This document shows positions 30,789 through 39,614 of a DNA stretch of 64,000 bases, piece after piece. The notes beneath the pieces were generated by a model. The model saw only the letters and a list, made by a program, of their open reading frames with translations, ran no database searches and was not told the origin of the DNA. Location: NCBI RefSeq assembly GCF_016592155.1, contig NZ_AP024237.1, positions 1,116,001 to 1,180,000 on the forward strand. The letters are read 5' to 3'. The position numbers were made by a program, and so were the translations under genes. Numbering within the stretch: the stretch's first letter is position 1; each line of letters opens with the position of its first letter. The DNA is from Mycobacterium heckeshornense. Its GTDB lineage: Bacteria > Actinomycetota > Actinomycetes > Mycobacteriales > Mycobacteriaceae.

Positions 30789-32939
30789 TCAGCTTATCCC
30801 CGGCATGAGTTGAACAACCAGGTCGATCAGCTTGATTCCGATGAACGGGGTGACGATCCCGCCTAACCCGTACAGACAAAGGTTGCGACTGAGCAGTTTC
30901 GACGCGCTGCTTGGCGTATAGCGAACACCGCGCAGCGACAACGGTATCAGGGCGGCGATGATGACCGCGTTGAAGATCACCGCCGACAGGATCGCGGACT
31001 GCGGACTGTGCAGGCGCATCACGTTGAGCAGATCCATGCCCGGAAACAGCGTGACGAACATAGCCGGGATTATTGCGAAATACTTAGCGATATCGTTGGC
31101 GATCGAAAACGTCGTCAGCGCACCGCGGGTGATCAACAGCTGCTTGCCGATCTCGACGATCTCGATCAGCTTGGTCGGGTCGGAGTCCAAATCCACCATG
31201 TTGCCGGCTTCTTTGGCCGCGGTGGTGCCGGTGTTCATCGCCACGCCGACGTCGGCCTGGGCCAGCGCCGGGGCGTCGTTGGTGCCGTCTCCGGTCATGG
31301 CGACCAGCCGGCCACCGTCCTGTTCCTTCTTGATCAGCATCAACTTGTCTTCGGGGGTGGCTTCGGCGAGGAAGTCATCGACTCCGGCTTCGTCGGCAAT
31401 TGCTTTGGCGGTCAATGGATTGTCGCCGGTGATCATTACGGTGCGGATGCCCATGCGGCGCATCGCCTCGAACCGCTGCCGCATGCCTTGCTTCACCACG
31501 TCCTTGAGGTGGATAACGCCGAGAACCCTCGCCTTTTTGCCGGTCTCGTCGCTGACCACCTCGCCCACCACCAGCGGGGTCCCGCCCGCGGCGGAAATTC
31601 CGTCGACGATACGACCGAGTTCGCCCCCAACCGCGCCGCCTCCAGCACGCACCCATTCGGCGACCGCGCTGGCCGCACCTTTACGCAACTGGCGGCCGTC
31701 GACGTCGACACCGGACATCCTGGTGATCGCGCTGAACTGGACCCACCGCGCGCCGGCCAACTCACCGGGGGTGCGTGCCCGCAGCCCGTAGGCGTCTTTG
31801 ACATAGACCACCACCGAGCGGCCCTCGGGGGTCTCGTCGGCGAGGCTGGCCAGCTGCGCAGCGTCGGCCAGTGCGCGCTCAGTCACCGTCCCGACCGGAA
31901 TCAACTCGGCCGCCTGACGGTTGCCGAGCGTGATCGTTCCGGTCTTGTCCAGCAGCAAGGTGTTGACGTCACCGGCAGCCTCGACCGCGCGCCCGGACAT
32001 GGCCAGCACGTTGCGTTGCACCAGCCGGTCCATGCCCGCGATGCCGATTGCCGACAGCAGCGCACCGATCGTGGTGGGAATCAAGCACACCAACAATGCC
32101 ACCAACACGATGCCGGTGACCCCGTTGCCGTTCAGCGCCGCGGTGTCTGAGACCCCGGGATTGTTGGCCTTGGAATAGATCGCCAGCGGCTGCAGCGTCG
32201 CCACGGCGAACACGAAGATAATGGTCAACGCCGCCAACAGGATATTCAGCGCGATCTCGTTGGGCGTCTTCTGCCGGTTGGCACCCTCGACCAGGGAGAT
32301 CATCCGGTCAACGAAGCTTTCCCCGGGCTTTTGGGTGATGCGCACCACGATGCGGTCGGAAAGTACCGTCGTGCCACCGGTGACCGCCGAGCGGTCGCCG
32401 CCGGACTCGCGGATCACCGGCGCGGATTCGCCGGTAATCGCCGATTCGTCCACTGACGCAATGCCTTCCACGACATCGCCGTCACCGGGGATGATCTGGC
32501 CGGCTTCGACGACGACGATGTCGCCTTGCTGCAGCAGCCGCGCGGGGACGAGCTCTTCGGTGCCGGTGATCCCGGGCGCCCAGCCGCGGAGGCGGCGGGC
32601 GACGGTGTCGGCCTTGGACTTTCGCAGGGTGTCGGCCTGTGCTTTGCCCCGCCCCTCGGCGACCGCCTCGGCCAGGTTGGCGAACAGCACTGTCAGCCAC
32701 AGCCAGAACACGATGAGCCCGCCGAACCAACTCGGTTGGGACAGTGTCAGCACGGTCGACCACACCGCGCCGATTTCGACGACGAACATCACCGGGTTAC
32801 GCCACAGGGTGCGGGGGTTGAGTTTGCCAAGCGCGTCGGGCACTGATCTCAGCAGCAGGGCCGGGTCTAGCCGGCCGCCTTGGACCCGCCGGTGCGATAC
32901 CCGCGGAACGGCAGCCGGATCGCTTGTCTGCGAAAGCAT
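30789..32939 (-). CDS. kdpB: K+-transporting P-type ATPase subunit KdpB
   Basis: A 716-residue catalytic subunit. Visible: actuator TGESAPV, the phosphorylation motif DKTGTIT, the hinge [17 protein letters not shown] and several membrane segments with the pump helix [23 protein letters not shown] hydrolysis here drives K+ uptake through KdpA. It starts 1 base after the kdpA stop, so the two are tightly coupled. The length is slightly above the E. coli protein because of a longer N-terminus. Confidence 0.97.
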   Translation of the reverse strand: MLSQTSDPAAVPRVSHRRVQGGRLDPALLLRSVPDALGKLNPRTLWRNPVMFVVEIGAVWSTVLTLSQPSWFGGLIVFWLWLTVLFANLAEAVAEGRGKAQADTLRKSKADTVARRLRGWAPGITGTEELVPARLLQQGDIVVVEAGQIIPGDGDVVEGIASVDESAITGESAPVIRESGGDRSAVTGGTTVLSDRIVVRITQKPGESFVDRMISLVEGANRQKTPNEIALNILLAALTIIFVFAVATLQPLAIYSKANNPGVSDTAALNGNGVTGIVLVALLVCLIPTTIGALLSAIGIAGMDRLVQRNVLAMSGRAVEAAGDVNTLLLDKTGTITLGNRQAAELIPVGTVTERALADAAQLASLADETPEGRSVVVYVKDAYGLRARTPGELAGARWVQFSAITRMSGVDVDGRQLRKGAASAVAEWVRAGGGAVGGELGRIVDGISAAGGTPLVVGEVVSDETGKKARVLGVIHLKDVVKQGMRQRFEAMRRMGIRTVMITGDNPLTAKAIADEAGVDDFLAEATPEDKLMLIKKEQDGGRLVAMTGDGTNDAPALAQADVGVAMNTGTTAAKEAGNMVDLDSDPTKLIEIVEIGKQLLITRGALTTFSIANDIAKYFAIIPAMFVTLFPGMDLLNVMRLHSPQSAILSAVIFNAVIIAALIPLSLRGVRYTPSSASKLLSRNLCLYGLGGIVTPFIGIKLIDLVVQLMPGIS

Positions 32940-32940
32940 T

Positions 32941-34611
32941 TCAGTGGATCCCCTCAGCGAGGGGTCCCAGGGCCAGCGCGGGCAAGAAGGTCAGGGCTAC
33001 CAGGATGACCGTCACACCCACCACTAGGCCGACGAACTGCGGCTTGTGCGTGGGCAGGGTGCCGGCGGACTCCGGGATGCCGCGCTGACGGGCCAGGGAA
33101 CCGGCCAGCGCCAGGACGAGGACCATCGGGACAAACCGTCCGAGCAGCATCGCAACGCCCAGCGCGGTGTTATACCACACGGTGTTGGCCGCCAGTCCGG
33201 CGAACGCCGAGCCGTTGTTGTTGGCCGCAGAGGTGAACGCGTAGAGCACCTCGGACAAGCCGTGCGGGCCGGTGTTGGTCATGGCGGAGCGCGGGCCCGG
33301 CAGCCCCATCGCCACCGCGGTGCCGAGCAAGACGACCAGCGGAGTGATTAGGAAATAGCTTGCCGCGAGCTTGATTTCGCGTGGGCTGATCTTCTTTCCC
33401 AGGTATTCGGGGGTCCGCCCCACCATCAAGCCGGCCACGAAAACCGTAATAATCGCGAGAATCAGCATGCCGTAGAGGCCCGAGCCGACACCGCCGGGCG
33501 CGACCTCGCCGAGCTGCATGTTGAACAGCGCCATCATGCCGCCCAGGCTGGTGTAGGAGTCGTGCGCCGCGTCGACCGCTCCGGTGGAGGTGAGTGTGGT
33601 CGCGTCGGCGAACACTGCGGAGTCGGGCACCCCGAAACGCTGTTCGACGCCTTCGGTGGCGCCACCCACCGCGGTGGGCACGGTGCCGTGGTGGTGCAGC
33701 TGAACCAGCATCATCACGCCGACACTGATGGCGGCGATGACGCCCATGACCGCGACAAGTGCGTAACCCTGTTTGGTGTTGCCCACCATGCGGCCGAACG
33801 TGCGCGGCAGCGAAGAAGCGATGATCAACAGCAGGAAGATCTCGATCCAGTTGGTCCAGGGCGTCGGGTTTTCGAACGGGTGAGCGGCGTTGGCATTGTA
33901 GAAGCCGCCGCCGTTGGTGCCGAGTTCTTTGATGACTTCCTGGCTGGCGACCGGACCGCCGGTGATGGTCTGCGGCGGGCCGGCCAGCGTGGTGACCACG
34001 TGGTCGTGCAGCTGGAAGTTCTGGATCGCCCCGCCGGCGACCAGCATGATGGCGCCTATTACCGCGATCGGCAACAGGATTCGCAGCGTGCCGCGAACCA
34101 GGTCAACCCAGAAGTTGCCGAGTTCGCCGCTGCGCTTGCGGGCGAAGCCGCGCACGAACGCGACAGCGACCGCCATGCCCACGGCGGCCGACACGAAGTT
34201 CTGCACCGCCAGGCCAGCCATCTGCACCAGATGACCTTGGGTCGATTCGCCGGAGTAGGCCTGCCAGTTGGTGTTGGTGACGAAGCTGACCGCGGTGTTC
34301 CACGCCAGCGCCGGCGTCATGGGTGTTGCCGGGTTTTTCAGATGCAGCGGCAGTTTGTCCTGAACCAGCTGAAAGATGAACAGCACCACGACGCTGATTG
34401 CGGAAAATGCCAGCACGCTGCGCGCATAGTTGGCCCAGGTCTGTTCGGAGTACGGGTTGGCCCCGATCGTTCGGTAGATCAAACGCTCCGTGCGCGAATG
34501 CTTTTCCGAGCAGTAGACCCGGTACATGTAATCGCCCAGTGGCACGTGGACGACCGCCAGCGCCGCGACCAGCAGTGCGAGGAACAACACACCCGCGGTT
34601 GCGCTGCTCAC
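32941..34611 (-). CDS. kdpA: K+-transporting ATPase subunit KdpA
   Basis: A 556-residue polytopic membrane protein (about 10 helices) of the SKT superfamily, which binds and translocates K+. Selectivity-filter-like segments with conserved Gly are visible (TSxTGNW-type [50 protein letters not shown]). The start is GTG at 34611, overlapping the kdpF stop by 1 base (TAGTG). It is the first large gene of the operon. Confidence 0.97.
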   Translation of the reverse strand: MSSATAGVLFLALLVAALAVVHVPLGDYMYRVYCSEKHSRTERLIYRTIGANPYSEQTWANYARSVLAFSAISVVVLFIFQLVQDKLPLHLKNPATPMTPALAWNTAVSFVTNTNWQAYSGESTQGHLVQMAGLAVQNFVSAAVGMAVAVAFVRGFARKRSGELGNFWVDLVRGTLRILLPIAVIGAIMLVAGGAIQNFQLHDHVVTTLAGPPQTITGGPVASQEVIKELGTNGGGFYNANAAHPFENPTPWTNWIEIFLLLIIASSLPRTFGRMVGNTKQGYALVAVMGVIAAISVGVMMLVQLHHHGTVPTAVGGATEGVEQRFGVPDSAVFADATTLTSTGAVDAAHDSYTSLGGMMALFNMQLGEVAPGGVGSGLYGMLILAIITVFVAGLMVGRTPEYLGKKISPREIKLAASYFLITPLVVLLGTAVAMGLPGPRSAMTNTGPHGLSEVLYAFTSAANNNGSAFAGLAANTVWYNTALGVAMLLGRFVPMVLVLALAGSLARQRGIPESAGTLPTHKPQFVGLVVGVTVILVALTFLPALALGPLAEGIH

Positions 34612-34700
34612 TAGAACTTTTCCGGAAAGAGCAGGGCCGCACCGAGTAACAACGCGATCAGGACCGCCAGCACCAGCCCGACAGCGTTGGTGGTCGTCAC
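34611..34700 (-). CDS. kdpF: K+-transporting ATPase small subunit KdpF
   Basis: A 29-residue single-helix protein ([19 protein letters not shown], ending in LLFPEKF), matching KdpF in length and in its LFPEKF end. It stabilises the Kdp complex in the membrane. The start is GTG at 34700. Its first bases overlap the stop of a further small membrane ORF upstream (GTGA), and its stop overlaps kdpA by 1 base. Confidence 0.9.
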   Translation of the reverse strand: MTTTNAVGLVLAVLIALLLGAALLFPEKF

Positions 34701-34780
34701 AGTCCTTCGACCATCTTGAGCACCGCGCCGATCAGGGCAAAGATTCCCGCCGTCAACACCAGGTAGAACACGACAGACAC
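34697..34780 (-). CDS. 27-residue membrane miniprotein preceding kdpF
   Basis: A 27-residue ORF starting [14 protein letters not shown] and ending KMVEGL: a single hydrophobic helix of about 19 residues with a basic/acidic end, KdpF-like in size but different in sequence. The start is GTG at 34780, with AGGAG 6 bases upstream, the best ribosome site in the operon leader. Its TGA overlaps the kdpF GTG (GTGA), so it would be the first gene of the kdp operon. It could be a further small subunit or regulator of KdpFABC or KdpD. I know of similar unnamed ORFs only vaguely; function unknown. Confidence 0.65.
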   Translation of the reverse strand: MSVVFYLVLTAGIFALIGAVLKMVEGL

Positions 34781-34890
34781 ATCGACTCCTGTCACGACAG
34801 CCCGTCACGCTTTGCGCGCAGTTTTACCCTGGTCCGGGGGGCCAGGACCCAGCCGACCTTAGGCGGGCGCGCCCTCCGCGGGGAACCGCA

Positions 34891-34929
34891 TTGACGGTTT
34901 CTTTACGGCCGGGCTCGCTATCTTTACGG
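34891..34929 (-). promoter_or_regulatory. Candidate response-regulator operator of the kdp operon
   Basis: On the plus strand, TTGACGG (34891), TTTACGG (34902) and TTTACGG (34923) are direct repeats spaced 11 and 21 bp, that is one and two helical turns. The array ends about 110 bp before the first small ORF of the kdp operon. This spacing is typical of OmpR/PhoB-family dimers, and KdpE is the obvious candidate. The same spacing recurs upstream of PE8, which argues for a shared regulator. Confidence 0.5.
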
Positions 34930-34998
34930 TCTTGGCGGGGCGGGCCGGGGGCCAGTGACGATCAAAGGACGACGGCCAGCCGGCGGATACCCGGGCAT

Positions 34999-35331
34999 TC
35001 ACCTGCTCGTCGTGGGTGTGGGCATGGGCATGTTGGGCATGGGCGACATGCTTGGCATCGGGGACATAGGTGGCATCGAGGGCATGTTTTTCATGGCGTC
35101 CTTCATCGACGCGCAGCACGACTTATCGTCTCTTGTCTGACTTGTCGTTGCGGCCGGACCAGTGGCGTCACAACAACTTTTGTGCGCTCCCGGCTGCGCG
35201 ATGAGAAGATACAGGCCGGCGACGATGATGAAGATCCCGACGGCAATGCCGGTCATGGCCAAGATCCGGTACAGCCAACGAGTCCAAGGCGGCTCGGTAG
35301 GGGTTGGGGTGGCCGGGGCGGTGTTTGTCAT
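34999..35331 (-). CDS. Met-ladder, Cys-pair membrane protein (putative metal-binding)
   Basis: A 110-residue protein I do not recognise. One membrane helix is at about 22-45 (LAMTGIAVGIFIIVAGLYLL). After it come two Cys pairs, SCC at 52-54 and 71-73, each preceded by Lys, then a tail with Met at 80, 83, 86, 89, 92, 95, 98 and 101: eight Met at a perfect period of three, separated by Pro, Ser and Asn. MxxM ladders and CC pairs are known soft-metal (Cu+/Ag+) ligands in other proteins, so copper binding is a fair inference. It is divergent from a BlaI/CopY-type repressor gene with a 25 bp dyad between them, so it is probably a target of that repressor. The opposite strand is also open across the tail, but has no ribosome site or Cys pairs. 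Confidence 0.7.
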   Translation of the reverse strand: MTNTAPATPTPTEPPWTRWLYRILAMTGIAVGIFIIVAGLYLLIAQPGAHKSCCDATGPAATTSQTRDDKSCCASMKDAMKNMPSMPPMSPMPSMSPMPNMPMPTPTTSR

Positions 35332-35377
35332 GGTTGCTGACCTCTCGTGCGCTCGTTAATCCAGCACCACCACAATA

Positions 35378-35402
35378 TACTATTCTACTAAGTAGATTAG
35401 TA
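35378..35402. promoter_or_regulatory. 25 bp dyad, likely BlaI/CopY-type operator
   Basis: Arms TACTA and TAGTA flank an inner palindrome TCTACT-A-AGTAGA; only three of 25 positions break the symmetry. TACTA/TAGTA arms are like the operators of BlaI/MecI-family repressors (TACTAC...GTAGTA), including mycobacterial BlaI. A TATACT -10-like hexamer (35376-35381) overlaps it for the rightward gene, and TAGTAT reads leftward. The site lies midway between the Met-rich gene and blaI, so one site could repress both. Confidence 0.75.
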
Positions 35403-35444
35403 GATCAGCCGCACTAGACTCACCGCGGACGGCAGGAGGTTCGG

Positions 35445-35813
35445 ATGTCGGGTGCGCATGGTCTGGGTGAACTCGAGGCCGAGATCATGACCGTCATGTG
35501 GGACAACGAGCATCCCGCCACCGTGCGTGACGTGCTTGCCGCCCTCGAGCGCGACGCCGCCTACACGACGGTGATGACCGTGATGGATAACCTGCACCGG
35601 AAAGGCCTGCTGACTCGCGAACGATTCGGCAAGGCGTTTCACTACCGACCGGTGTGGAGCCGGGAGGAATACACCGCGCGGCTCATGCGCGACGTTTTGG
35701 CGGCCAGCGACAACCACGAGGCTGTTTTCACCCATTTTGTTTCCCAGATGTCGGCCGAGGAAGCCCGTAGTCTGCAGGCCGTCTGGCGGCGCCACACGCG
35801 ACACGGGACCTAG
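35445..35813 (+). CDS. BlaI/MecI/CopY-family repressor
   Basis: A 122-residue winged-helix repressor. LGELEAEIMTVMWDNEHPATV starts the fold, and AAYTTVMTVMDNLHRKGLLTRE is the recognition-helix region characteristic of the family (YTTVMTxxxxLxxKGLL). The C-terminal helices dimerise. In the BlaI/BlaR system the repressor is cleaved when a membrane protease senses beta-lactam; CopY members respond to copper. This copy is distinct from, and shorter than, M. tuberculosis BlaI (Rv1846c). An AGGAGG ribosome site lies 5 bases before the ATG. The protease gene follows after 4 bp. Confidence 0.9.
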   Translation: MSGAHGLGELEAEIMTVMWDNEHPATVRDVLAALERDAAYTTVMTVMDNLHRKGLLTRERFGKAFHYRPVWSREEYTARLMRDVLAASDNHEAVFTHFVSQMSAEEARSLQAVWRRHTRHGT

Positions 35814-35817
35814 ACAC

Positions 35818-36654
35818 ATGCCGATGCTGCTGTGTGTTGCCACACTCTCGCTGCTGACCATGTCGGTGGTTCCGCCCCTGCTGGACCGCCTCACTCCCGG
35901 GGTGGCGCCCATGATGCGTCTGGCGGCTTGGCTGGCGACACTGGTCACCGTTCTGGGCGCGGTGATGGGTTTGCCGGCTATCGCTATGGCCAGCGGCCGC
36001 GCTGTCACGGCCACTGTGCTGATCCTGCCGATGGTACTAGTGGCACAACGTATTCGGCGTCGCTACGCCGAGTTCATGCACAACGCCCATGAACACGCTC
36101 AAGCAGTGAATGTCATCTCGTGCTCTGCCGGCGAGGCAGGATCAAAAACTCGGGTGGTGACGCTCGACTCGGCACTGCCGTTGGTGTACAGCCTTCCCGG
36201 CCGCCCGGGCCTGGTCGTCACCACTACCGGTGTGCGCCGGCGGTTGAGCTCCGCCGAGTTGCAGGCGGTCCTCGCCCATGAGGAAGCGCACCTACGTCAG
36301 CGCCACGCAGAGTTGCGAGCCGTCGTCGAAGCCGTCGCCGCCACCTTATGGTGGTCCCGATTCTTTCGCTGCGTCGCCGAGCACGTCACAGCTGCAACCG
36401 AACTCTGCGCCGACAGCGCCGCCGCGCGACACCACCACCACCCGCACACGCTGGCCCGCGCTCTGCTGGCACTGGCCCCCGCCCCGACGGGGGCGCTGGG
36501 TGCGGCGTTGACCGGTGCAGCGGAACGCCTCGAACAACTGCTTTGCCGGCCACAGCGAAACCGTTTTCGCCAGCTTGTCGTTGCATTGACTGCCGTAATG
36601 CCGGCCGTTGCAATCCTCACGATCGCGTTCTGGTGTCCGCTGATGACACCCTGA
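35818..36654 (+). CDS. M56/M48-type membrane zinc peptidase (BlaR1-like)
   Basis: A 278-residue membrane protein. Hydrophobic segments lie near residues 5-22, 33-56, 62-77 and 254-272, and the zinc motif HEEAH (154-158, HExxH) follows AVLA; the later ATELCADSAA probably supplies the third ligand Glu. The family includes BlaR1/MecR1 signal-transducing proteases, which cut the partner repressor; this one lacks the beta-lactam-binding sensor domain, as mycobacterial members do. ATG at 35818 is chosen, 4 bp after the blaI stop. It converges with trcS, 1 bp apart. Likely partner: the repressor just upstream. Confidence 0.85.
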   Translation: MPMLLCVATLSLLTMSVVPPLLDRLTPGVAPMMRLAAWLATLVTVLGAVMGLPAIAMASGRAVTATVLILPMVLVAQRIRRRYAEFMHNAHEHAQAVNVISCSAGEAGSKTRVVTLDSALPLVYSLPGRPGLVVTTTGVRRRLSSAELQAVLAHEEAHLRQRHAELRAVVEAVAATLWWSRFFRCVAEHVTAATELCADSAAARHHHHPHTLARALLALAPAPTGALGAALTGAAERLEQLLCRPQRNRFRQLVVALTAVMPAVAILTIAFWCPLMTP

Positions 36655-36655
36655 T

Positions 36656-38156
36656 TCAGGCGCGCGCCGGCTGTTCGGTCAGCGGAAGGCGCACTCGAAA
36701 GACCGTTCGGCCGTTGGCGGATTCAGCGCTCACCGAGCCGCCGTGGGCCTTGACGATCGAGGCAACTATGGCGAGTCCCAATCCGCTGCCCGATCCTTCT
36801 TCCCTGGACTTGTCCGCCCGCACGAACCGCTCGAACAGATGCGGCAACAACGCGGGATCGATATCGGGTCCGTCGTCGGCGACGGACAATTCGACATATG
36901 GCGGGCCATCGTCGTTGCGCTGCTGCGTGATTGCCGTCGTCACCGTGACACCGGCCGGCGTGTGCACCCAGGCGTTGCTCAACAGATTGCTGACGAGTTG
37001 GTGCAGCCGGTCGCGATCGCCCCGAACCCACACCGGCTCGTCGGGCAACTTCTTGATCCAACGGTGGGTGGGCGCAGCCACCGCCGCATCATTGACGGCG
37101 TTGAGGACCAGCTCGCTGATGTCGACGTCCTCGGTTTGCAAGTCTTCTCCTTCGCCGAGGCGCGACAGCAACAGCAGTTGGTCCACTAGTGAAGTCATCC
37201 GCCGGGCTTCCGATTCGATGCGGGCCAGCGCGTATTCGGTGGTCGGCGGCAGCGCGGAACTGTCCTGGCGGGTGAGCTCGGCATACCCTTGGATCGCCGC
37301 CAAGGGGGTCCGCAGTTCGTGGCTGGCGTCGGTGATGAACTGCCGCATCCGCCGGTCCGAGTCAGCCCGGTGGGCCAGAGCGCGATCTACGTTGTCCAGC
37401 AATCGATTCAGTGCGTGGCCGACGATTCCCACTTCGCTGTCAGGATCGGTGTCGTCGGGGCGCACCCGGACGGTGATTTTGTCTTCGCCGTCGGTCAGCG
37501 ACATCCGGGCAACTGTGGCGGCGGTCGCCGCGACGCGACGCAGCGGCCGCAAGGCGTAACCCACCACCGAAATTGTCAAGACCGCCGTAATCAGCAGCGC
37601 CACAACGAAAAGCACTACAGCAACGACAACCCTGCGCGCCACAATCCGATTGGCGAGGTCGAGGGAGACACCCACCACGAGGCGGTCCGCGCCAAATGCC
37701 CGGCTATCCACCCGGTAGCGGCCTAGGCTGCCCAGCTCTTCGGTGCGCGGCGGGCCGTTGGTCCACGACTGTGCCTCCAGGGCGCGGACGACCCCGGCCG
37801 GAGCCGGCCTCGGCTCGTCCTGAGAAAAAAACCGCGGATCCCAGCACGACACCGTCGCGCACTACCGCGATGAGATTGCCGGGTGTCTGCTCGGTGAACC
37901 CCAGCATCGCTTCGCCAATCGGCACCGTATGTCCCGGTGAGCCGCCACTGTGGTATCTGGCATACGAGTGGGCGAATGCGTCCAGCGATTCGGCGAGTTC
38001 GGCGTCAGTCATTGCGGTGACATATCCGCGCAGGCTGAGCACGGAGACAACCCCGACGGCCGCCAATACGACACTGACCACGGCCAGCACGCCCAAGAGC
38101 AGTTGGCGGCGCATCGAGCGTGGACGCCACCAGCGGGTCCGTCTGGCCGGGGTCAT
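36656..38156 (-). pseudogene. trcS: Sensor histidine kinase TrcS, reading frame broken by a homopolymer
   Basis: Start ATG at 38156 with an N-terminal membrane helix (RQLLLGVLAVVSVVLAAVGV), an external sensor region, a second helix, HAMP, SHELRTPLAAIQGYAE (phospho-His), NLLSNAWVHTP and GSGLGLAIVASI. The frame changes within a run of seven A (37825-37831, T on the coding strand): upstream the protein reads VVRDGVVLGSAVF, and downstream it continues SQDEPRPAPAGVV in another frame. Removing one base restores a 499-residue kinase, close to the 509 of M. tuberculosis TrcS. It is either a real frameshift or a homopolymer sequencing error; everything else is well conserved. Confidence 0.85.
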
Positions 38157-38918
38157 CCCGGGGGGGCGAAGCATGTAGCCGACGCCGCGCACGGTGTGAA
38201 TCATCGGTTGGTTGTCGGCGTCGATCTTCTTTCGCAGATACGAGATGTACAAGTCGACGATGCTGGTGCGGCCGGCGAAATCGTAGTTCCAGACCCGGTC
38301 CAAGATCTCGGTGCGACTCAGCGCTCGCCGCGGATTACGCATCATGAAGCGCAACAGCTCGAATTCGGTGGAGCTCAGCGATATTGGCGTGCCGCCGCGG
38401 GTGACTTCACGGCTTGCCCCGTCCAGCGTGAGGTCTCCCACGGTAAGGACCTCGTCTGCCGGCGGCGTCAGGTGGCTGGAGCGACGCAGCAGCCCGCGCA
38501 GCCGGGCGACCAGTTCCTCCAAGCTGAACGGCTTGGTCATGTAGTCGTCGGCGCCCGCGGTCAACCCGGTGACCCGGTCCATCACGGAATCGCGGGCGGT
38601 GAGAAACAGGGTTGGCGTGTAGGCGTCCGATTCGCGGACCCGCTGCAGGACCTCGAGCCCGTCCACATCGGGCAGCATGATGTCCAAGACGAGCACGTCG
38701 GGGCCGATCTTGTCGAACTTGGCCACAGCTTCGCGCCCGTTGTGCGCGACGTCGACCACCCAACCCTCATAGTGCAGCGCCATCTTCACCAAGTTGGTCA
38801 GCGCGGGCTCGTCGTCAACCAGCAACACCCGGATTGGCGATCCATCGGCACGGTGGATCCGGGGCAGCTGCCCGAGGATGGCCTGACGCGGACGCTGATC
38901 GCGCGCATACCCCGACAT
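38153..38918 (-). CDS. trcR: Response regulator TrcR (stop codon lost through a homopolymer)
   Basis: OmpR-type regulator: receiver with VLLVDDEPALTN, phospho-acceptor in VLVLDIMLPD and YMTKPFSLEE, then a winged helix (LSSTEFELLRFMMRN, DLYISYLRKKID) ending GVGYMLRPPG. In the sequence as given there is no stop: the frame runs on into trcS and ends at 37704. The cause is a run of seven C on the coding strand (38160-38166); with six, the gene would stop in a TGA overlapping the trcS ATG (ATGA), giving 254 residues, like the 257 of M. tuberculosis. Coordinates assume that correction. ATG at 38918 is the preferred start; 38927 is possible. TrcR is known to autoregulate with TrcS. Confidence 0.85.
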
Positions 38919-39282
38919 TGCCGTCATGTTCCCACATTTTCCCCGGCACATATGAGGTTGTCACGGAGCTCATAGAGATCTCAAATGTTTCACGGCCCAC
39001 CTAGTCGCCGGCGGGCCGAAACATATGTGTTTTCTATGTGTCTCATCGGCGTTCTTGATCCGCTTAATTGCCGAAAAATACTGTGGTGCATAGCCGTTGC
39101 GCGGATACCGCGAAGTGGCTCAGGCAAGTGAGCCTAATGAGTTGTGCGTGAAGTGGTTTCGGGCGTGTAGCCATGAGTCCTACTGATGAATAGAAGGACT
39201 CCAGGTGGCCGAGGCCCAGAACTGGCACCGGACTGCCGTCGCCAACTGCGGCGGGTTTGTAAGCAGAAATTAGGAGTCTTCA
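38919..39282. other. Region between trcR and the PE gene
   Basis: About 360 bp upstream of both the divergent trcR and PE genes, relatively AT-rich. It must hold both promoters, but I see no certain -35/-10 pair. The only structured part is a 22-codon ORF with a good ribosome site directly before the PE gene (listed separately). Confidence 0.4.
39205..39273 (+). CDS. Candidate 22-codon leader ORF before the PE gene
   Basis: GTG at 39205 follows AAGGA by 6 bases and opens a 22-residue frame starting MAEAQNWHRTAV and ending VSRN. Its stop TAG (39271-39273) is part of the TAGGAG ribosome site of the PE gene, which starts 9 bases later. Such an arrangement could couple translation or regulate by leader translation. 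It could also be chance. Confidence 0.35.
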   Translation: MAEAQNWHRTAVANCGGFVSRN

Positions 39283-39594
39283 ATGACTTTCGGGGCGGGA
39301 TTCATCACCACGCACCCTGAAGAGCTGCTGGCAGCGACGAGTGATTTGGACAGCATCGGCGCTGCACTGGCCGCGGCAAATGCGGCCGCGGCCGCCCCGA
39401 CGAGCGAGGTGATTCCGGCGGCGGCCGACAAAGTGTCGGCGCTGACTGCCGCCCAATTCGCCGCACACGCCGCCAGCTATCAGGCCGTGGGTGCCCAGGC
39501 GGCGGCGGTTCACGAGCTGTTCGTCAGCACCCTGGGCACCAGCGCCGCATCGTATGCCGCGACCGAGGCCGCCAACGCGATCGCAGCCAGCTAG
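39283..39594 (+). CDS. PE family protein
   Basis: A 103-residue protein that is only a PE domain: helical hairpin with [22 protein letters not shown] and a C-terminal SYAATEAAN that contains the YxxxE secretion signal of ESX substrates. The PE motif itself reads HPEE. The next gene, 20 bp downstream, encodes a PPE protein, so the two probably form a heterodimer exported by ESX-5. Start ATG 39283 has TAGGAG 8 bases upstream. Confidence 0.92.
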   Translation: MTFGAGFITTHPEELLAATSDLDSIGAALAAANAAAAAPTSEVIPAAADKVSALTAAQFAAHAASYQAVGAQAAAVHELFVSTLGTSAASYAATEAANAIAAS

Positions 39595-39614
39595 CAAACA
39601 GGAGGCCAACCAAG

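Noticed and set aside
31008..32150. 380-codon frame opposite kdpB
   Set aside because: Antisense shadow; kdpB is intact with DKTGTIT and other motifs.
33562..34614. 350-codon frame opposite kdpA
   Set aside because: Antisense shadow without protein character.
34955..35140. Hydrophobic Met/Gly-rich frame on the plus strand opposite the Met-ladder protein
   Set aside because: No ribosome site, and it mirrors the repeated codons of the minus-strand gene, which has a membrane helix, Cys pairs and an operator.
36348..37559. 403-codon frame opposite trcS
   Set aside because: Ser/Arg-rich shadow; the kinase motifs are on the other strand.
37704..38951. Natural fusion of TrcR with the TrcS sensor half
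   Set aside because: One base less in the C7 run gives separate genes with the usual ATGA overlap, and the kinase half would lack its catalytic domain.
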